Shown here: piece after piece, positions 60,190 to 64,000 of the stretch
Layout: each line of letters begins with the position of its first letter
Position numbering within the stretch: position 1 is the first letter of the stretch
Assembly (NCBI GenBank): GCA_016125495.1
Contig: WGLQ01000019.1
Span: 62,001 to 126,000 of the forward strand
Length of the DNA: 64,000 bases
Direction of reading: 5' to 3'
From: Hyphomicrobiales bacterium
GTDB taxonomy: Bacteria; Pseudomonadota; Alphaproteobacteria; Rhizobiales; RI-29
Made by a program: the position numbers and the translations under genes
Notes under the pieces: generated by a model
What the model was told of the DNA's origin: nothing
Database searches by the model: none
What the model saw: the letters and a program-made list of their open reading frames with translations, nothing else

Positions 60190-60765
60190 TCAGGCAGCGT
60201 TGACGATGCGGCTCTGGATGTCGAGTACGGCCACCATGAAGGCGTGCTGATCCTCGATCGCCTCCTCGAACAGGGAAATGTAGCTCGGCGTGGTCGGCAC
60301 GATGTCGCCGATGACATCGCCGTACTCGAAACGCAGGACCGCGTCGTGCTTGCGCGCGACCTTCTGCATGGCGATGTTGTCGGCAAGGCAGGTCACGTAA
60401 AGATGGGCTACGCCTCGGTTGCGGGCAGCCCGGATGACGCGGCCCATCAGTTCCGTGCCGATGCCATGACCGCGCCAAGCCGTTTCGACCGAGAATGCGC
60501 CCTCGGCCTCCTTGCCCCAGGCGATGCCGAGCTTGCGCAATTCGGCGACCGCACGCAGCTCGCCATCCTCGAAATAGCCGTAGGTCACGCCGGACGTATC
60601 ACTGAGGCTCGCGGCGTACTCGCGCAAGAATGCATTGGAGACACTGTGGCCGAAGCGAAGGCGTCTACCCTCGAGGTCGAGCCGCAACAGATGTGCCTCG
60701 AAACGGGACTTCTCATGGGCCCAGAGCTTTCGGATGAAGCCGGAGCCGAAGGCGATCTCTGACAT
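60190..60765 (-). CDS. GNAT-family acetyltransferase
   Basis: This 191-residue GNAT protein carries the acetyl-CoA loop in SVETAWRGHGIGTELMGRVIRAARNRG (R/Q-x-x-G-x-G/A) and VTCLADNIAMQKVARKHDA at the C-terminal side. YGYFEDGELRAVAELRKLG is the central strand region. AGAGG is six bases before the ATG at 60765; an ATG five codons upstream is possible. The substrate is unknown. Confidence 0.85.
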   Translation of the reverse strand: MSEIAFGSGFIRKLWAHEKSRFEAHLLRLDLEGRRLRFGHSVSNAFLREYAASLSDTSGVTYGYFEDGELRAVAELRKLGIAWGKEAEGAFSVETAWRGHGIGTELMGRVIRAARNRGVAHLYVTCLADNIAMQKVARKHDAVLRFEYGDVIGDIVPTTPSYISLFEEAIEDQHAFMVAVLDIQSRIVNAA

Positions 60766-60964
60766 GTCGCGCCTCTTCATGTATGGCTGGCCGACGACGG
60801 TTGTGCGCTGCACATGAAACTAGTGACCAGATTGCTGCATTGCAATATGAGCAAGCGAGATGTCCGGATCGTGACGCAGGCAGCCAGACCAAAGGCATAG
60901 TTGTCATGCGTGGCCGGCAGGTGTCGTGTGGTGCCGGGGCGGAGCCGGCCGGGGTCGACGGACG

Positions 60965-62074
60965 ATGAACGAGACGGTGCTCGAGAGTTATCGCCGGCTG
61001 GTGCGCGAGGGTCGGCTCGACCACGATCCAGCCCAGTTGCGTGCCGTCGAGGAGCTGCATCTGCTGGCTCGCCGCCTCGAGAGCCACGAGCGCTCGGGTG
61101 CCTCCTGGTTCTCCTCTCTGGCGCGGCGCCGCCCGGAGCCTCCCAAGGGGCTCTACATGTTCGGCGGGGTCGGTCGTGGCAAGACGATGCTGATGGACCT
61201 CTTCCATTCGAGGGTGCCGGTTGCCTCCAAGCAGCGTTGGCATTTCCATGCGTTCATGCGCGATGTGCACGAGCGCATAAGGGTGCGGCGCAGCACGTCG
61301 AACGGCGATCCGCTGGCGTTCGTCGGGGCGCAGATCGCCGAGCGCGGGCGGTTGCTCTGCCTCGACGAGTTCCAGGTCACGGACATTACCGACGCGATGC
61401 TGCTCGGTCGCTTGTTCGAAGCGCTGTTGGACAACGACGCCGTGATGGTGGCCACGTCGAATACGGCGCCGCGCGACCTTTATGAGAACGGCCTCAACAG
61501 GCAGCTCTTCCTGCCGTTCATCGAGCGGCTGGAGGCGAGCCTCGAGGTGCTCGAGCTCGATTCGCCGACCGACTACAGGTTGCGCAAGCTCGCCAGCGCG
61601 CCGCGCTACTTCAATCCGCTCGGAGCTCGAACGAGCGCACAGCTCCGCCAGGCGTGGCAGGGTCTCACGGGGGTCGAGCGGGGCGCGCCCGAGGTGTTGA
61701 AGGTCGCCGGGCGGGACGTCGTGGTGCCCGAGGCGCACGACGGTGTGGCGTTCATGCAGTTTGCCGACCTCTTCGAAAAGCCGCTCGGAGCGGGCGACTA
61801 TCTCGCAATGGCGGCGCGATACCATACGATCATTCTCGACGGCGTGCCGCGCCTCGGGCCGGAGAGGCGCAACGAGGCGCGCCGCCTCATCACGTTCGTC
61901 GACGCCCTCTACGACAATGGCGTGCGGCTGGTCGTCGGGGCCGATGGGGAGCCGGACGAACTCTATCAGGCGGGCGATGGCGCCGACGCCTTCGCAAGAA
62001 CCTCGTCGCGGCTCATCGAAATGCGCAGTGACAGCTATCTGGAGACCGAGCGGCGGGCCGGACGTGTCTCCTGA
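60965..62074 (+). CDS. zapE: Cell division protein ZapE (AFG1-like ATPase)
   Basis: ZapE is a Z-ring-associated AAA-like ATPase related to mitochondrial AFG1/LACE1. The 369-residue protein has Walker A GLYMFGGVGRGKTMLMDLFH, KQRWHFHAFMRDVHERI, Walker B LLCLDEFQVTDITDAMLLGRLFEAL, sensor ATSNTAPRDLYENGLNRQLFLPFI, and a C-terminal FVDALYDNGVRLVVGAD with the SSRLIEMRSDSYL tail. In Hyphomicrobiales it commonly lies just upstream of mdh and sucC, as here. Confidence 0.95.
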   Translation: MNETVLESYRRLVREGRLDHDPAQLRAVEELHLLARRLESHERSGASWFSSLARRRPEPPKGLYMFGGVGRGKTMLMDLFHSRVPVASKQRWHFHAFMRDVHERIRVRRSTSNGDPLAFVGAQIAERGRLLCLDEFQVTDITDAMLLGRLFEALLDNDAVMVATSNTAPRDLYENGLNRQLFLPFIERLEASLEVLELDSPTDYRLRKLASAPRYFNPLGARTSAQLRQAWQGLTGVERGAPEVLKVAGRDVVVPEAHDGVAFMQFADLFEKPLGAGDYLAMAARYHTIILDGVPRLGPERRNEARRLITFVDALYDNGVRLVVGADGEPDELYQAGDGADAFARTSSRLIEMRSDSYLETERRAGRVS

Positions 62075-62081
62075 GACGATC

Positions 62082-62106
62082 CGGCCGGCGGCATGGCCGC
62101 CGGCCG
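62082..62106. terminator. Strong hairpin after zapE
   Basis: An 11-bp perfect stem, CGGCCGGCGGC / GCCGCCGGCCG with an ATG loop, begins seven bases after the zapE stop codon. There is no U-tract, so termination may need Rho or act by pausing. Confidence 0.6.
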
Positions 62107-62141
62107 TCACGCGGTGCACTTGCATGAAACCAGGCTGAAGG

Positions 62142-62161
62142 CCGGCGCCCGTGGGCGCCGG
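62142..62161. terminator. Hairpin after the 51-residue ORF
   Basis: A 9-bp inverted repeat CCGGCGCCC / GGGCGCCGG lies between the convergent zapE and 51-codon gene, 15 bp from the latter's stop. No U-tract follows in either direction. Confidence 0.5.
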
Positions 62162-62176
62162 AAGGGTTCAGCTCGT

Positions 62177-62332
62177 TCAACGGCTGGGTTTGCCGCCGGT
62201 GCCACCGGTGCCGCTCTTGCCGCCGGTCTGCGGCGAAACGGGAGTCGGCTTTCCGGTTGGGCCACCCGTCGAAGCGGGTTTGGCTCCCGTCTGCGGTTTG
62301 GACGGGCCGGAGGGCGAACCTGGCTTGTTCAT
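62177..62332 (-). CDS. Small Gly/Pro/Lys low-complexity protein
   Basis: This 51-residue hydrophilic protein is made of repeats such as PSGPSKPQTG, PTGKPTPVSPQTGGKSGTGGTGGKPS. AGGAG lies eight bases before the ATG, which favours real translation. It has no hydrophobic or cysteine residues and no recognised domain; probably it is fully disordered. It is convergent with zapE and divergent from mdh. Function is unknown. Confidence 0.5.
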   Translation of the reverse strand: MNKPGSPSGPSKPQTGAKPASTGGPTGKPTPVSPQTGGKSGTGGTGGKPSR

Positions 62333-63616
<1,284 letters not shown>

Positions 63617-63718
63617 CGCCGGGTCGGCATGGTCGCCGCGCGAAAACGGCAGTAGACGCCAAGTCGGACGTGGTATACCAGATGCCAAGAGCGTCCTGAC
63701 GCGACGGGAGGAGCGACG

Positions 63719-64000
63719 GTGAACATTCACGAGTATCAGGCCAAAGCCGTGCTCCGGTCGTTCGGCGTTGCGACCGGCGAGGGGCATCCGGCGTTCACGC
63801 CGGATGAGGCGGTCGAAGCGGCGCGCAAGCTGGCCGGGCCGGTCTATGTGGTCAAGGCGCAGATCCACGCCGGCGGGCGTGGCAAGGGCCGGTTCAAGGA
63901 GACGGCAGCCGGCGACAAGGGCGGTGTGCGCGTCGTGCGCTCCGTGGAAGACGTCCGCCGGGCCGCCGAGGAAATGCTCGGGCATACGCTGGTCACGCAC
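63719..64000 (+). CDS. sucC: Succinyl-CoA ligase beta subunit (5' portion only)
   Basis: The window contains the first 94 codons of this TCA-cycle enzyme. Translation gives [18 protein letters not shown], then [15 protein letters not shown] (ATP-grasp nucleotide site), [17 protein letters not shown] and [13 protein letters not shown], exactly as in SucC. The start is a GTG at 63719 with GGGAGGAG seven bases upstream. The gene continues past the right edge; sucD, sucA and sucB are expected to follow. Confidence 0.94.
   Translation, partial: MNIHEYQAKAVLRSFGVATGEGHPAFTPDEAVEAARKLAGPVYVVKAQIHAGGRGKGRFKETAAGDKGGVRVVRSVEDVRRAAEEMLGHTLVTH

Overview
The window is a GC-rich (mostly G/C third codon positions) stretch of an alphaproteobacterial chromosome, most probably of the Hyphomicrobiales (Rhizobiales) type. 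The main clue is gene order: yggS-leuS-lptE-holA-parB-parA-rsmG-mnmG-mnmE-rho-hemJ-hemE | ppsR-maf-aroE-coaE-dnaQ-secB-fxsA-timA-mltA-smr-hslU-hslV-his operon. This is the conserved neighbourhood of the replication origin in this class. No rRNA, tRNA, CRISPR array, insertion sequence or prophage was recognised.

Origin region (1-26.4 kb). From parB (6.3 kb) to hemE (18.0 kb) nearly all genes point left, and from ppsR (18.4 kb) to dnaQ (22.1 kb) they point right. The 429-bp hemE-ppsR gap is the likely oriC, by analogy with the Caulobacter and Sinorhizobium origins. Two perfect 16-bp parS palindromes lie at 8711-8726 (inside the rsmG coding sequence) and 11071-11086 (between mnmG and mnmE). A one-mismatch relative sits in hemJ. 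ParA and ParB are encoded just beside them. The rest of this region is replication (holA, dnaQ), tRNA modification (mnmG, mnmE), transcription termination (rho), haem, shikimate and CoA synthesis, protein export (secB, lptE) and cell wall (mltA).

Protease and histidine block (26.4-35 kb). hslU, a GNAT acetyltransferase and hslV run leftward. Divergent from them is hisB-DUF2628-hisH-(opposite-strand orphan)-hisA-arginase-like-hisF-hisE-coaA, mostly with start/stop overlaps. Two members are unusual: an arginase-fold protein with a Cys in place of a metal-binding His, and a small orphan whose C-terminus is a textbook sliding-clamp-binding motif (QLDLF).

Metabolic, repair and envelope block (35-50 kb). 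A lysine/alanine-rich AT-hook protein, a PfkB kinase, nth, DUF2244, an Ada-like AraC/methyltransferase fusion, gpmA, dapB, pyrE (apparently frameshifted near its 3' end), a FAS1 protein, gamma-glutamyltransferase, the PdeM/Lhr DNA-damage pair, a small membrane protein and a MATE transporter.

Signalling block (50-53.4 kb). A cytochrome b561-like protein and a PepSY protein are divergent from a second, poly-Asp-containing PepSY protein, an OmpR-type regulator and a sensor kinase. The shared 175-bp promoter gap contains a 6+5+6 direct repeat like the binding site of a PhoP/OmpR-type regulator.

Right end (53.5-64 kb). pyrD, DUF952, a solitary DUF262/DUF1524 (GmrSD-like) putative nuclease, class I lysyl-tRNA synthetase, TerB-like, GST, GNAT, zapE, a 51-residue low-complexity protein, mdh, and the start of sucC (TCA cycle), which runs off the window. 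yggS runs off the left edge.
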